A DNA stretch of 64,000 nucleotides, taken from NCBI RefSeq assembly GCF_016924665.1, contig NZ_JAFFJT010000008.1:1-64000 (forward strand), in the 5' to 3' direction. Below, in pieces: positions 36,855 through 45,678 of this stretch; position 1 is the stretch's first letter, and each line of letters starts with the position of its first letter. The translations under genes were made by a program, and so were the position numbers. The notes beneath the pieces are model-generated. The model saw only the letters and a program-made list of their open reading frames with translations, ran no database searches and was not told the DNA's origin. The stretch is from Nocardioides sp. SYSU D00038 (GTDB lineage: Bacteria; Actinomycetota; Actinomycetes; Propionibacteriales; Nocardioidaceae).

Positions 36855-37540
36855 TGACCGAGGCCGCCCCGCGCGCCGTGGTCCACCCCCGGCAGCCGCC
36901 GCGGCGCGGGCCCTGGGCCCGGCGGTGGTGGGGCAAGGCGTGGCTGCGTGCGGTCGAGGAGGCGGCGTACCACCAGGAGGACCTGGTCGCCGCGCGCACG
37001 CTGGCCCGCGGCGGGCACGTCGGCCAGGTCCTCGTCGAGCCGGGCCGCTACGTCGCCTCGGTCGACGACGCCGACGGGCTATGGACGCTGAGCGGTTCGC
37101 TGCCGGTGCTCGACGACGGGTCGGTCGACGCCTTCGTCGAGGCGGTCGCCGCCGAGGCCGGCCGGATCGCGGCGCTGCTGTCGGGCGACCTGCCGCACGC
37201 GCTGGTCGAGCACGCCGAGGAGGCCGGCGTGGAGCTGCTGCCCTACGGCGGGGAGCTCGGCTCGGCGTGCACCTGCGAGGCGTGGGCCGACCCGTGCGCG
37301 CACGCGCTCGCCGTGCTGCTCCAGCTCACCTGGCTGGTCGAGCACGACCCGTTCGTGCTGCTCCACCTGCGCGGGGTCCCCCGCGAGGAGCTGCTCGCCC
37401 GGCTGCACGAGCGCGAGGGGTCGCCCGACCCCGACGACGCCCCGCCCGACGACCTCGACACCGGGGTCGACGCCGCGCTGCGCGCGGCCCGGGCGCTGGA
37501 GCTGCTGGCCGAGGGCCGCGACGTCGACCACCTGCTCTGA
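36854..37540 (+). CDS. SWIM zinc-finger protein partnered with SNF2 helicase
   Basis: 228 residues. SWIM motif CxC...CxH appears as ACTCEAWADPCAHALAV. The N-terminus RRWWGKAWLRAVEE is typical of SWIM proteins that follow SNF2 helicases in actinobacteria. ATG at 36854 overlaps the helicase stop by one base; GTG at 36851 is an alternative. The motif likely binds DNA or protein and helps the helicase. Confidence 0.9.
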
Positions 37541-37549
37541 GCCGTCGGC

Positions 37550-40450
37550 TCAGGGGGCCGGGGTGACGGACGCGCGCAGGGCCGCGACCACCGCGGTGGC
37601 GGCCGCGTCGAGCGTGCGCACGGAGCCCGCTGACCGGGCGGCCGCCATCCGGTCGGGGTCGAGCGCCGCCGCGGCCCGGTCGAGGGCGACGCCGAGCCGG
37701 TCGGCCTCGGCGCCGTAGGCCTGCTGGCCCTCGGTGGCGGCGACCAGCTCGACCAGCGCGGCGTGCGCGCCGAGCCGGTCGAGCAGGGGCACCAGGTTGC
37801 GCAGGCAGGTCAGGAACAGCCGCTCGCTGCCCGACCGCCGCCAGTGCTCCACCGCCGCGCAGCAGCGCTCCACCGTGGTGCGGTCGAGCGGCCCGGCCCG
37901 GGCGAGCAGCGCGGTCTCCGCGGTGACCGCGACCCCGGCGACCAGGCGGTTGTCGACCTCGTCGGCGACCCGGTGGGCGGTGGCCAGGGCGGCCAGCGCG
38001 CGCTGGGGGTCGCGGTCGGCGTGGACCTCGCCCTCGGCGTAGTGCATGAACGCGATCCAGCTCCGGCTGCCGCCCCGGTGGGCCAGCGCGTGCGCCTCCT
38101 CGAGCATCGGGGCCGCGTCGTCGCCGGCGTACGTCGTGGCGAGCACCAGTGCGCAAGCAGCGGCCGCGGCGTCGGTCCACTCGCCGGCCGCGGTGGCGAC
38201 TTCCAGGCCCTCGCGGCTGTGACGTCGCGAGGCGTCGAGGTCGCCCTCGGCGAGCGCGTTGTCCGAGAGGGCGTCGCGGGCCGCGGCCAGCTCGTGGGCG
38301 GTGCGGGCGGCGGCCAGCGCCAGCTCGCCCTGCTCGCGCCCCTCGCGGTGCTCGCCGCGCATCCAGTGCCACGCCGATGCGCAGAGGTGCACCCCGGCGG
38401 TCCGGCCGGCGGGGCCGAGGGCGAGCGCGTCGTGGGCCCGCCCGAGCAGGTCGCCGCGCAGCCGGAAGTAGGCCCACCGGTGGGCGCCGGCCAGCATCTC
38501 GGCCGCCAGCGCCGCCTCGCCGTGCTCGATCGCCCAGCCCAGCGCGACGGGGAGGTCGGCGGCGGCCTGGTCCATCCGGTGGGTCCACCGCGACTCCTCG
38601 GGGCCGAGCAGCCCGCGGCCGACGTCGGTGGCCAGGCCGGCCAGCCACCGGGCGTGGGCGAGGGCGAGTGCCTCCTGCTCGTCGGCGTCGAGGAGCGAGG
38701 CGGCGTAGGAGCGGAGCGTCTCCAGCATCCGGTAGGCGCCGGGGCCGCTCGTGGCCGGCCGCACCAGGAGCGACCGCTCCGCCAGCGCCGGCACCAGGTC
38801 GATCGCGTCGGGTCCGAGCAGCGCCTCCGCGGTGGCGAGGTCGAAGCTGCCGGCGCAGCGCGACAGCCAGCGGAACGCCCGCTGCTCCTCCGCGTCGAGG
38901 AGCTCGTAGGACCAGGCGATCGTGGAGGCCAGGGCCCGCTGCCGGGCCGAGGCCCGCGGCGAGGTGGTGCGCAGCAGGTCGGCCCGGTCGACGATCCGGT
39001 CGCGCAGGTCGTCGAGGCTGACCGAGCCGACCCGGCCGGCGGCCAGCTCGATGGCGAGCGGCAGCCCGTCGAGCCGGCGGACGAGGTCGGCGACGGTGGC
39101 GAGGACGGCGTCGTCGGGCTCGAGGTCGGGGGCCACGGCCCGGGCGCGCTCGAGGAACAGGGCCACCGACGGCGCGCCCGCGTCGGCGGTGCCCGGCGCC
39201 GGCAGTTGGAGGGGCGGCAGCGGCAGCACCCGCTCCTCGTCGAGGGCCAGCCGCTCCCGTGAGGTGGCCAGCACCCGCACCCGTGGCCCGGCGCGGAGCA
39301 GCCGGTCCACGAGGTCGGCGGCCGCGGCGATCAGGTGCTCGCAGTTGTCGACGACGACGACGCCGTCGAGCGCGGCCAGCCGGGCGGCGATCGAGGCCTC
39401 GACCGGCGTGCCCGGATGGAGGTCGACACCCAGGGCGTCGGCAGCCGTCGGCACCACCAGCGCGGGGTCGGTCACCCGGGCGAGGTCGACCCACCAGTGG
39501 TCGCGCCCGGAGACGGCGGTCGCGGCCAGGGAGGTCTTGCCGACCCCACCGGTGCCGACCAGCGTCACGCAGCGGTGCAGGTCGAGCATCTGGGTGAGGG
39601 TGCCGAGCGCGGCCTCGCGCCCCAGCAGCGCGGGGCGGCCGGGCGCGGGCGCCGGCGGGCCGGCCGGTCCGCCGCCGTTCGGGCTCTCCTCCTCGGGTCG
39701 TCGCTGCAGCACCGAGCGGTGCAGCTCGACCAGGGCCGGTGAGGGGTCGAGGCCGAGCTCGTCGGCCAGCCGCTCGCGGTGGTCGGTCCAGACCTCGAGC
39801 GCCGCCCCCACGTCGCCGGCGCGGTGCCAGCCGGTCATCAGCAGGCCGACCGCGCGCTCGCGCAGCGGCTCCTCGGCCACCAGCACCCGGAGCTCGCCGA
39901 TCGCGTCGGCGGTCCGGCCCAGGTCGAGCAGGGCGGCGGCCCGCTGCTCGCGGACCTCGAGCCGCGCCGCGTCGAGGCGCGAGGCCTCGCCGCGGGCCAG
40001 GTCGTCGGCGTGCCCGGCCCACGCCGGGCCGCGCCACCGGGCCAGGGCCCCCTCGCAGCGCACGAGTGCCTGTGCGGGGGCCTCGCCGGGCGTCGGCCGG
40101 GCCTCCTCGAGGAAGAGCTCGGCGTCGACGAGCAGGTGGTCGCGGGCGAGCCGGTAGCCGGTGCCCACCCGGTCGAGGTCGCCACCGCGGGGACCGAGCG
40201 CGCGTCGCAGCCGGGCCACGGTGGTGTGCAGCGCCGCCCGCGGGTCGGCGGGCAGCTCCTCGCCCCAGACGTCGTCGACCAGCCGCTGCTGGGTCAGCGA
40301 CCGTCCCCGGGCCAGCAGCAACGCGGTGAGCAGCCGGCCCGGCCGGCCCGCGGGGTACGACGCGTCGGGGTGACCGACGAGGAGCGGCTCCCCCAGCACC
40401 CGGGCCACGAGGACGGGCTCCCTTGGGTCCGGGTCGCCGTGCGTGGTCAC
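37550..40450 (-). CDS. AfsR/SARP-type transcriptional regulator (winged helix, BTAD, NB-ARC, TPR)
   Basis: 966 residues. OmpR-like DNA-binding domain (about 15-90; GRPGRLLTALLLARGRSLTQQRLVDDVWG, ARLRRALG), BTAD (about 95-240; LFLEEAR, ELRVLVAEEPLRERAVGLLM), a STAND ATPase with Walker A GTGGVGKTSLAATAV and Walker B VVVVDNCEHL, then Ala-rich TPR-like helices. Such large SARPs activate specialised-metabolite or stress genes when nucleotide-bound. The GTG at 40450 has CATGCT six bases upstream. Its divergent neighbour, a methyltransferase, has SARP-like direct repeats in its promoter. Confidence 0.92.
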   Translation of the reverse strand: MTTHGDPDPREPVLVARVLGEPLLVGHPDASYPAGRPGRLLTALLLARGRSLTQQRLVDDVWGEELPADPRAALHTTVARLRRALGPRGGDLDRVGTGYRLARDHLLVDAELFLEEARPTPGEAPAQALVRCEGALARWRGPAWAGHADDLARGEASRLDAARLEVREQRAAALLDLGRTADAIGELRVLVAEEPLRERAVGLLMTGWHRAGDVGAALEVWTDHRERLADELGLDPSPALVELHRSVLQRRPEEESPNGGGPAGPPAPAPGRPALLGREAALGTLTQMLDLHRCVTLVGTGGVGKTSLAATAVSGRDHWWVDLARVTDPALVVPTAADALGVDLHPGTPVEASIAARLAALDGVVVVDNCEHLIAAAADLVDRLLRAGPRVRVLATSRERLALDEERVLPLPPLQLPAPGTADAGAPSVALFLERARAVAPDLEPDDAVLATVADLVRRLDGLPLAIELAAGRVGSVSLDDLRDRIVDRADLLRTTSPRASARQRALASTIAWSYELLDAEEQRAFRWLSRCAGSFDLATAEALLGPDAIDLVPALAERSLLVRPATSGPGAYRMLETLRSYAASLLDADEQEALALAHARWLAGLATDVGRGLLGPEESRWTHRMDQAAADLPVALGWAIEHGEAALAAEMLAGAHRWAYFRLRGDLLGRAHDALALGPAGRTAGVHLCASAWHWMRGEHREGREQGELALAAARTAHELAAARDALSDNALAEGDLDASRRHSREGLEVATAAGEWTDAAAAACALVLATTYAGDDAAPMLEEAHALAHRGGSRSWIAFMHYAEGEVHADRDPQRALAALATAHRVADEVDNRLVAGVAVTAETALLARAGPLDRTTVERCCAAVEHWRRSGSERLFLTCLRNLVPLLDRLGAHAALVELVAATEGQQAYGAEADRLGVALDRAAAALDPDRMAAARSAGSVRTLDAAATAVVAALRASVTPAP

Positions 40451-40510
40451 GCCCCGAGCATGACGACCCCGGGGGCCGGCGTCCACGACCTTTCACCGGT
40501 CCGGGGCCGG

Positions 40511-40539
40511 CTGTCAGCCGGGTGACCGCCGCGTGTCAG
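40511..40539 (+). promoter_or_regulatory. Three 7-mers at 11-bp spacing, candidate SARP site
   Basis: CTGTCAG (40511), GTGACCG (40522) and GTGTCAG (40533) repeat every 11 bases on one face of the helix, the layout recognised by SARP DNA-binding domains. They lie between the SARP gene and the methyltransferase, 67 bases before the latter's ATG. Confidence 0.5.
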
Positions 40540-40605
40540 GGCGGCGGCCCAGCGTGGGGCCCGCCACCCGACCGGTGGCGCACCCCGACTCCCGAGGAGA
40601 AGACC

Positions 40606-41670
40606 ATGAAGACCGACGAGCTGGCCGACCACCTGTTCGGCTCCGCGCTGGGCGCGCTCGACATCCTGACCGTCCACCTGGGCTCGCAGCTCGGCCTCTA
40701 CGGCGTGCTGCACCAGCGGCCGTGCACCGCCGCCGAGCTGGCGGAGGCCGCCGGCCTGCACCCGCGCTACGCCCGCGAGTGGCTGGAGCAGCAGACCGTC
40801 GCCGGTCTGATCGACGTCGACGACCCCGCCCTGCCCGCCGAGGAGCGCCGGTTCGCGGTGTCGGCCGAGCACGCCGCCGTGCTCTGCGACCCCGACTCGC
40901 TGTCGTTCTTCACGCCGTTCGCCGACGTGATCGCGGCAGCCGCGGTGCAGCTGCCCGCGCTGCAGGAGGCGTTCCGCACCGGTGGCGGCGTGCCGTGGTC
41001 GCAGTACGGCGCCGCCATGCGCCGCGGGCAGGCCGAGGCCAACCGGCCGCTCTTCCTGCACTCGCTCGGCAGCGACTGGCTGCCGTCGCTGCCCGACGTG
41101 CACCGCGCGCTGGGCGCCGGCGGTCGGGTCGCCGACCTCGGGTGCGGCGACGGCTGGTCGTCGATCGGGATGGGGCTGGCCTACCCCGCCGCCACCGTCG
41201 ACGGCTTCGACGTCGACGCCGACTCGGTCGCCGCGGCCACCGCGACCGCTGCGGAGTACGGGCTGTCGGACCGGGTGCGCTTCGAGGTGCGCGACGCCGC
41301 GACCGCCGACCCGGGCGAGGGCTACGACCTGGTGACGGCGTTCGAGTGCGTGCACGACCTCCCCGACCCGGTGGGCGTGCTGGCCGCGGCCCGGCGCCTG
41401 GTCCGCCCCGGCGGCACGGTGCTGGTGATGGACGAGCGGGTGCCAGCGGAGTTCACCGGTCGGTCGGGCGACGCCGTGGAGCAGCTGATGTACGGCATGT
41501 CCGTGCTGATCTGCCTGCCCGACGGGCTGTCCCACCACCCCTCGGTGGGCACGGGGACCGTGATGCGGCCCGACACGTTGGCGGCGTACGCCGGTGACGC
41601 GGGCTTCTCGGGCGTGGAGGTGCTGCCGATCGAGCACGAGATGTTCCGGTTCTACCGGCTGGTGGCCTGA
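40606..41670 (+). CDS. Class I SAM-dependent methyltransferase with N-terminal winged helix
   Basis: 354 residues. N-terminal helical/winged-helix dimer domain (LGSQLGLYGVLHQRPCTAAELAEAAGLHPRYAREWLEQQ), then a Rossmann methyltransferase with motif I VADLGCGDGWSS, acidic D in GFDVDADS and FECVHDLPDPVGVLAAARRLVRPGG. It resembles Rv2258c-type methyltransferases and small-molecule O-methyltransferases. ATG at 40606 with GAGGAGA upstream. Divergence from a SARP suggests regulation by it; product unknown. Confidence 0.88.
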   Translation: MKTDELADHLFGSALGALDILTVHLGSQLGLYGVLHQRPCTAAELAEAAGLHPRYAREWLEQQTVAGLIDVDDPALPAEERRFAVSAEHAAVLCDPDSLSFFTPFADVIAAAAVQLPALQEAFRTGGGVPWSQYGAAMRRGQAEANRPLFLHSLGSDWLPSLPDVHRALGAGGRVADLGCGDGWSSIGMGLAYPAATVDGFDVDADSVAAATATAAEYGLSDRVRFEVRDAATADPGEGYDLVTAFECVHDLPDPVGVLAAARRLVRPGGTVLVMDERVPAEFTGRSGDAVEQLMYGMSVLICLPDGLSHHPSVGTGTVMRPDTLAAYAGDAGFSGVEVLPIEHEMFRFYRLVA

Positions 41671-41683
41671 GCGCCGGGGCGGC

Positions 41684-42397
41684 TCAGAAGTCGAAGCGGT
41701 CGCAGGTGCGGTCGCGCACCAGGCCCCAGGTCTGGGCGTCGACCACACCGTCGACCCCGATCTGGGCCCGCGCCTGCAGGTCCTCGATCCGGGCCTGGGT
41801 GCGCTCGTCGTAGACGCCGTTGACCCACGCGGTCGGGAACGCCTCGGGGTCGAGCTCGTTGAGCAGCCCCTGCAGCTGGCGGATCCAGATCGAGGTGGTC
41901 GCGTCGGACTCCATGCCGGGCCGCAGCACCGGGCCGGTCTCGTCGGGCAGCACGCACACGCACCGGACGAAGATGTCGTTGCCGTCGCGCAGCCTGGTGA
42001 CGAAGTCACCGCGGTGCTCGGGCGTCATCCGGGCCGCGCAGGCCGGGGCCATGGTGGGGAACGGGCCGAGGTAGGCGACGTAGTCGGGGTCGCGGAGGTT
42101 CTCGGTGCCGTAGATCGTGGGGCAGGAGTCGTCGGTGCGCAGGTAGCGCACCTCGTCGGGGTCCTGGTCGGCCACCGCGGCGACCAGCGGCGCGGCGCCG
42201 TCGCCGATCCCGACGACGAGCAGCGACTCGCCCGAGCACGGCTGGTCGTCGAGCGGCACGCCGAGGTTGAGCGGGTCCGCGACCGCACCCACCTCCGGCC
42301 CGGGCTCCGACGTCGTGACCAGCCCGGTCACCACCCCGCCCCCGGTGCCGAGCACCACGGCCGCCACCAGCGCCGCCGTCCGAGACCTCCACCGCAC
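41684..42397 (-). CDS. Secreted peptidoglycan-binding-domain protein
   Basis: 237 residues. An N-terminal hydrophobic segment (about 8-28) serves as signal or anchor. The middle has a cysteine-containing domain with no match I can name (PCSGESLLVVGIGDGA, VRYLRTDDSCPTIYG). The last ~80 residues fit a type 1 peptidoglycan-binding fold (SIWIRQLQGLLNEL...VNGVYDERTQARIEDLQARAQIGVDGVVDAQTWGLV). GTG start with TAGGGT six bases upstream. Converges with the methyltransferase, 13 bases apart. Confidence 0.75.
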   Translation of the reverse strand: MRWRSRTAALVAAVVLGTGGGVVTGLVTTSEPGPEVGAVADPLNLGVPLDDQPCSGESLLVVGIGDGAAPLVAAVADQDPDEVRYLRTDDSCPTIYGTENLRDPDYVAYLGPFPTMAPACAARMTPEHRGDFVTRLRDGNDIFVRCVCVLPDETGPVLRPGMESDATTSIWIRQLQGLLNELDPEAFPTAWVNGVYDERTQARIEDLQARAQIGVDGVVDAQTWGLVRDRTCDRFDF

Positions 42398-42444
42398 CCG
42401 GTCACCCTAGTCAGCCCGGGGGGCCCCGGCCGGGGCGCCACCGC

Positions 42445-42522
42445 CGCTTGTAACGCGCGGTTATCCGGACTGGGGCGCCGTCACAGGGGCGCACCAGTCC
42501 GGATAAAGGAGCGTTACAAGCG
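42445..42522. terminator. 78-bp long inverted repeat at the 3' end of bkaR-like tetR
   Basis: Arms of 35 bases (42445-42479, 42488-42522) match at 31 positions around an eight-base loop; CGCTTGTAACGC/GCGTTACAAGCG form the base and TTATCCGGACTGG/CCAGTCCGGATAA the middle. The TAA stop of the tetR gene lies inside the right arm. It may terminate the metYX-tetR transcript or extrude as a cruciform; it is longer than normal terminators. Confidence 0.6.
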
Positions 42523-43116
42523 TGCGCCGCCCGGCTCCGAGGCCCCCATCCCCAGCGCCCGACCAGCCATCTGCCGCAGCAGCTCCCGCATCCGTACGTC
42601 GGGGAGCAGGCCGCTGTGGGGGGTGGAGTTGATCAGGCCGAACGCCGCGTGCGCCATCGCCCGGGCAGGCTGGCGGGTCAGCCCGGGGTGGAGCTCGCGG
42701 AGCCGGTCGGCCCAGACGTCGACGTACTGGCGCTGCAGGGTGCGCACCCGCTCGCGGGCCTCGGCCGGCAGTGACTCCCAGTCGCGGTCCTGCACCACGA
42801 TCAGCGCCCGGTGCCGCAGCGCGAAGTCGACGTGCCACTCCACCAGCGCGGCCAGGGCGGCCGCGGCGTCGCCGGCCTCGGCGGCCTCGGCGGCCCGGGC
42901 CCGGCCGACGGTGAGCAGCTCCTCGCTGATCGAGACCAGCATCTCGGCCAGCACCGCGTCCTTGGAGGCGAAGTGCTTGTAGAGCGCCGGGCCGGAGATG
43001 CCGCACGCGGCGCCGAGGTCGGCCACCGAGACGCCGTGGAAGCCGCGCGCCGCGAACAGCTCCGCCGCGGTCGCGAGGATCTGCTCGCGGCGGGTCTCCT
43101 GCGGGGCGGCGGTCAC
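42514..43116 (-). CDS. TetR-family regulator, BkaR/SACE_7040-like
   Basis: 200 residues. HTH: RREQILATAAELFAARGFHGVSVADLGAACGISGPALYKHFASKDAVLAEML, close to the family that includes M. tuberculosis BkaR (Rv2506), repressor of branched-chain keto-acid genes. The GTG start has TAACCT six bases upstream inside an 18-bp operator (43124-43141). A matching operator sits on the promoter of the leucine-degradation operon at 45705. It lies nine bases after metX and may also be read from the metYX transcript. Identification as BkaR-like rests on sequence feel and context. Confidence 0.8.
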   Translation of the reverse strand: MTAAPQETRREQILATAAELFAARGFHGVSVADLGAACGISGPALYKHFASKDAVLAEMLVSISEELLTVGRARAAEAAEAGDAAAALAALVEWHVDFALRHRALIVVQDRDWESLPAEARERVRTLQRQYVDVWADRLRELHPGLTRQPARAMAHAAFGLINSTPHSGLLPDVRMRELLRQMAGRALGMGASEPGGARL

Positions 43117-43122
43117 CGGCTC

Positions 43123-43141
43123 AGGTTAGCGACCGTTCACC
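43123..43141 (-). promoter_or_regulatory. Operator and -10 of the bkaR-like gene
   Basis: GGTTAGCGACCGTTCACC (43124-43141) aligns with the reverse complement of the operator at 45679-45696, with the first nine bases identical and 15 of 18 overall. On the minus strand TAACCT (43128-43123) is the -10, six bases from the GTG. It overlaps the metX stop codon. Confidence 0.6.
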
Positions 43142-44250
43142 TCCCCTGGCGGCGCGTCCAGGAAGGCGCGCACCCGGTCGTGGTAGCCCGGCGGCTCGAG
43201 CAGGAACGAGTCGTGACCCCACGGCGAGGCGAGCTCCTCGAACGTCACCGCCGCGCCCGCCTCCGCCAGCACGTCGCGGATCCGCAGCGTGTGGGCGGTG
43301 GGGAACCGCCAGTCGCTGTCGAACGACAGCAGGTGGTACGCCGTCGCCGCGGCCGCGCGCGCCACCGCGTCGGGGTCGGCGAAGGCGTCGTAGTAGTCCA
43401 TGACCCGGGTGAGGTAGAGGTACGACAGCGCGTCGAACCGCTCGACGAACGCCCGGCCCTGGTGGTCGAGGTACGACTCCACCTGGAAGTCCACCCCGAG
43501 CCGTGGCTCGCCGTCGTCGACCCGGGCCCGGTCGAACTTCTGGCGCAGCGCCTCCTCGGAGACGTAGGTGATGTGGGCCATCATCCGCGCGATCGAGAGC
43601 CCGAGGTCGGGACGGCGGCCGGTGCCGGGGTAGCGGCCGTCCTGGAAGTCGGGGTCGCGCAGGATCGCCTGGCGGGCCACCGCCGAGAACGCGATGTTCT
43701 GCGCGGTCAGCCGCGACGAGGCCGCCACCAGCACGGCGCGGTCGATCTCGCCGGGGTGGTCGACGGTCCACTGCAGCACCTGCATGCCGCCCAGGGATCC
43801 GCCGACGGCGGCGTGCAGCCGCTCGATGCCGAGGTGGTGCACCAGTCCGCGGTGCACCGCCACCAGGTCCGACATCGACAGCAGCGGGAAGTCCAGCCCC
43901 CACGGCCGCCCGGTGGCGGGGTTGGTCGACAGCGGCCCGGTCGTGCCCCGGCAGCCGCCGAGCAGGTTGGCGCAGACCACGAACCAGCGGTCGGTGTCGA
44001 GGGCGCGGCCGGGCCCGATCAGGTTGTCCCACCAGCCGCGGCGCGTCGGGTCGCCGTGGTGCCCGGCGGCGTGCGCGTCGCCGGTGAGCGCGTGGCAGAC
44101 CACCACGGCGTTGTCGCGCGTCGGCGACAGCTCGCCGTAGGTCTCGTAGGCCACCTCGACCGGCCCGAGCGCGTCGCCGCTGGACAGCACGAGCGGGTCG
44201 TCCTCGTTCCAGAGGACGACCCGCTGCGTGGTGGTGAGGCCCAGCGGCAC
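43126..44250 (-). CDS. metX: Homoserine O-acetyltransferase
   Basis: 374 residues, alpha/beta hydrolase fold. It transfers acetyl from acetyl-CoA to homoserine, committing it to methionine. Nucleophile Ser lies in GGSLGGMQVLQW; AYETYGEL, NAVVVCHALTGDAH and the terminal catalytic Asp...His (SDWRFP, SPWGHDSFLLE) are in place. GTG start with GAGGA upstream, 15 bases after metY; the two act in sequence. Confidence 0.95.
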   Translation of the reverse strand: MPLGLTTTQRVVLWNEDDPLVLSSGDALGPVEVAYETYGELSPTRDNAVVVCHALTGDAHAAGHHGDPTRRGWWDNLIGPGRALDTDRWFVVCANLLGGCRGTTGPLSTNPATGRPWGLDFPLLSMSDLVAVHRGLVHHLGIERLHAAVGGSLGGMQVLQWTVDHPGEIDRAVLVAASSRLTAQNIAFSAVARQAILRDPDFQDGRYPGTGRRPDLGLSIARMMAHITYVSEEALRQKFDRARVDDGEPRLGVDFQVESYLDHQGRAFVERFDALSYLYLTRVMDYYDAFADPDAVARAAAATAYHLLSFDSDWRFPTAHTLRIRDVLAEAGAAVTFEELASPWGHDSFLLEPPGYHDRVRAFLDAPPGEVNGR

Positions 44251-44265
44251 CCGCGCCGTCCTCGG

Positions 44266-45552
44266 CTACTTGGCCGCGGTGAGGGCCTGGTCGAGGTCGG
44301 CGATCAGGTCGTCGACGTGCTCGATGCCGATGCTCAGCCGCACCATGTCCTCCGGCACGCCGGCGGCCTCGAGCTCCTCGGGGGTCAGCTGGCTGTGGGT
44401 GGTGGTGGCGTTGTGGATCGCCAGCGACTTGGCGTCGCCGATGTTGGCCAGGTGGCTGAACAGCTCCAGGCCCTCGACCAGCCGCTTGCCGCCGTCGCGG
44501 CCCGACTTCACGCCGAAGCTCACCAGGCCGCCGTAGCCGCGGCCGGTGAAGATCCGGTCGGCCACGGCCTTGTACGCCGACGACTCCAACCCGGGGTAGC
44601 TCACCCAGGCGACGTTGTCGTGGCCCTCGAGGAACCGGGCGACCTTGAGCGCGTTCTCGCTGTGCCGCTCCATCCGCAGGTGGAGCGTCTCCAGGCCCTG
44701 CAGGAACAGCCAGGAGTTGATCGGGGTGATCGCGGCGCCGGTGTTGCGCAGCAGCACGGTGCGGGCGCGGATGATGTAGGCCAGCTCGCCGACCGCGTCG
44801 GTCCACACGACGCCGTGGTACGCCGCGTCGGGCTGGGTCAGCCCGGGGAACCGCTCGGCGTGGGCGGCCCAGTCGAACTTCCCGGAGTCGACGATCACGC
44901 CGCCGATGGAGGTGCCGTGGCCACCGATGTACTTGGTGGCCGAGTGGACGACCACATCGGCGCCGTGGTCGAAGGGCCGCACCAGCAGCGGGGTCGGGGC
45001 GGTGTTGTCGACGATCAGCGGCAGGCCCAGGGCGTGGGCGGCGTCGGCCCAGGCGCGCAGGTCGACGACGTTGATCTTCGGGTTGCCGACGGTCTCGGCG
45101 AAGACCAGCTTGGTCTTCTCGTCGACGGCGGCCGCGAGCTCCTCGGGCTTCTCGGGGTCGACGAAGCGCACCTCGATCCCGAACTGGGGCAGGGTGTGCG
45201 CGAAGAGCGCGTAGGTGCCGCCGTAGAGCGTCGAGAGCGCGACGATGTTGTCGCCGGCGTAGGTCAGGTTCAGCACGGCGTACGTCGTCGCCGACGACCC
45301 CGAGGCGGTCGCGAGCGCGCCGACGCCGCCCTCGAGCTGGGTGATCCGGTCCTCGAACACCGACTGGGTCGGGTTCATGATCCGCGTGTAGATGTTGCCC
45401 GGCTCGGCCAGCGCGAAGAGGTTGGCTGCGTGCTCGGTGTCGTTGAAGACGTACGACGTGGTCTGGTAGATCGGCACGGCGCGGGCGTTGGTGGCCGGGT
45501 CGGCCTCCTCCTGGCCCGCGTGCACGGCCAGCGTCTCGGGGCGGTAGGTCAT
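44266..45552 (-). CDS. metY: O-acetylhomoserine sulfhydrylase
   Basis: 428 residues, Cys/Met-metabolism PLP family. It makes homocysteine from O-acetylhomoserine and sulfide. PLP Lys in VVHSATKYIGGHGTSIGG, with PIYQTTSYVFND, YTRIMNPTQSVFEDRI and ASGSSATTYAVLNL as family marks. ATG with an AGGAG site seven bases upstream. First gene of a metY-metX-tetR operon. A 6-bp inverted repeat lies just upstream of the start. Confidence 0.95.
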   Translation of the reverse strand: MTYRPETLAVHAGQEEADPATNARAVPIYQTTSYVFNDTEHAANLFALAEPGNIYTRIMNPTQSVFEDRITQLEGGVGALATASGSSATTYAVLNLTYAGDNIVALSTLYGGTYALFAHTLPQFGIEVRFVDPEKPEELAAAVDEKTKLVFAETVGNPKINVVDLRAWADAAHALGLPLIVDNTAPTPLLVRPFDHGADVVVHSATKYIGGHGTSIGGVIVDSGKFDWAAHAERFPGLTQPDAAYHGVVWTDAVGELAYIIRARTVLLRNTGAAITPINSWLFLQGLETLHLRMERHSENALKVARFLEGHDNVAWVSYPGLESSAYKAVADRIFTGRGYGGLVSFGVKSGRDGGKRLVEGLELFSHLANIGDAKSLAIHNATTTHSQLTPEELEAAGVPEDMVRLSIGIEHVDDLIADLDQALTAAK

Positions 45553-45582
45553 CGTCTGCTCCTGGATCGGGTCGGGCTCCCG

Positions 45583-45597
45583 ACTCTAAAGTAGAGT
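45583..45597 (-). promoter_or_regulatory. Inverted repeat ACTCTA-AAG-TAGAGT upstream of metY
   Basis: Perfect 6-bp arms around AAG, 31 bases before the metY ATG. It overlaps TACTTT and TACTCT hexamers on the minus strand that could be its -10. A sulfur-responsive repressor is possible, but the site is not the McbR consensus as I know it. Confidence 0.4.
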
Positions 45598-45678
45598 AAA
45601 AGACACGACAATGAGTGTCCGCCCGCTGGTCACGGCCGGGCTCGGCCGTCCCGGTGTGCTCGGCGTCGTGGACGCGCT

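Noticed and set aside
37326..40496. 1056-codon frame in another minus frame over the SARP gene
   Set aside because: Pro/Arg/Ala-rich shadow of the SARP gene, which alone carries BTAD and Walker motifs.
45553..45600. SAM riboswitch before metY
   Set aside because: The space between the likely promoter and the ATG is only about 30-40 bases, too short for a SAM aptamer, and no conserved aptamer elements are seen.
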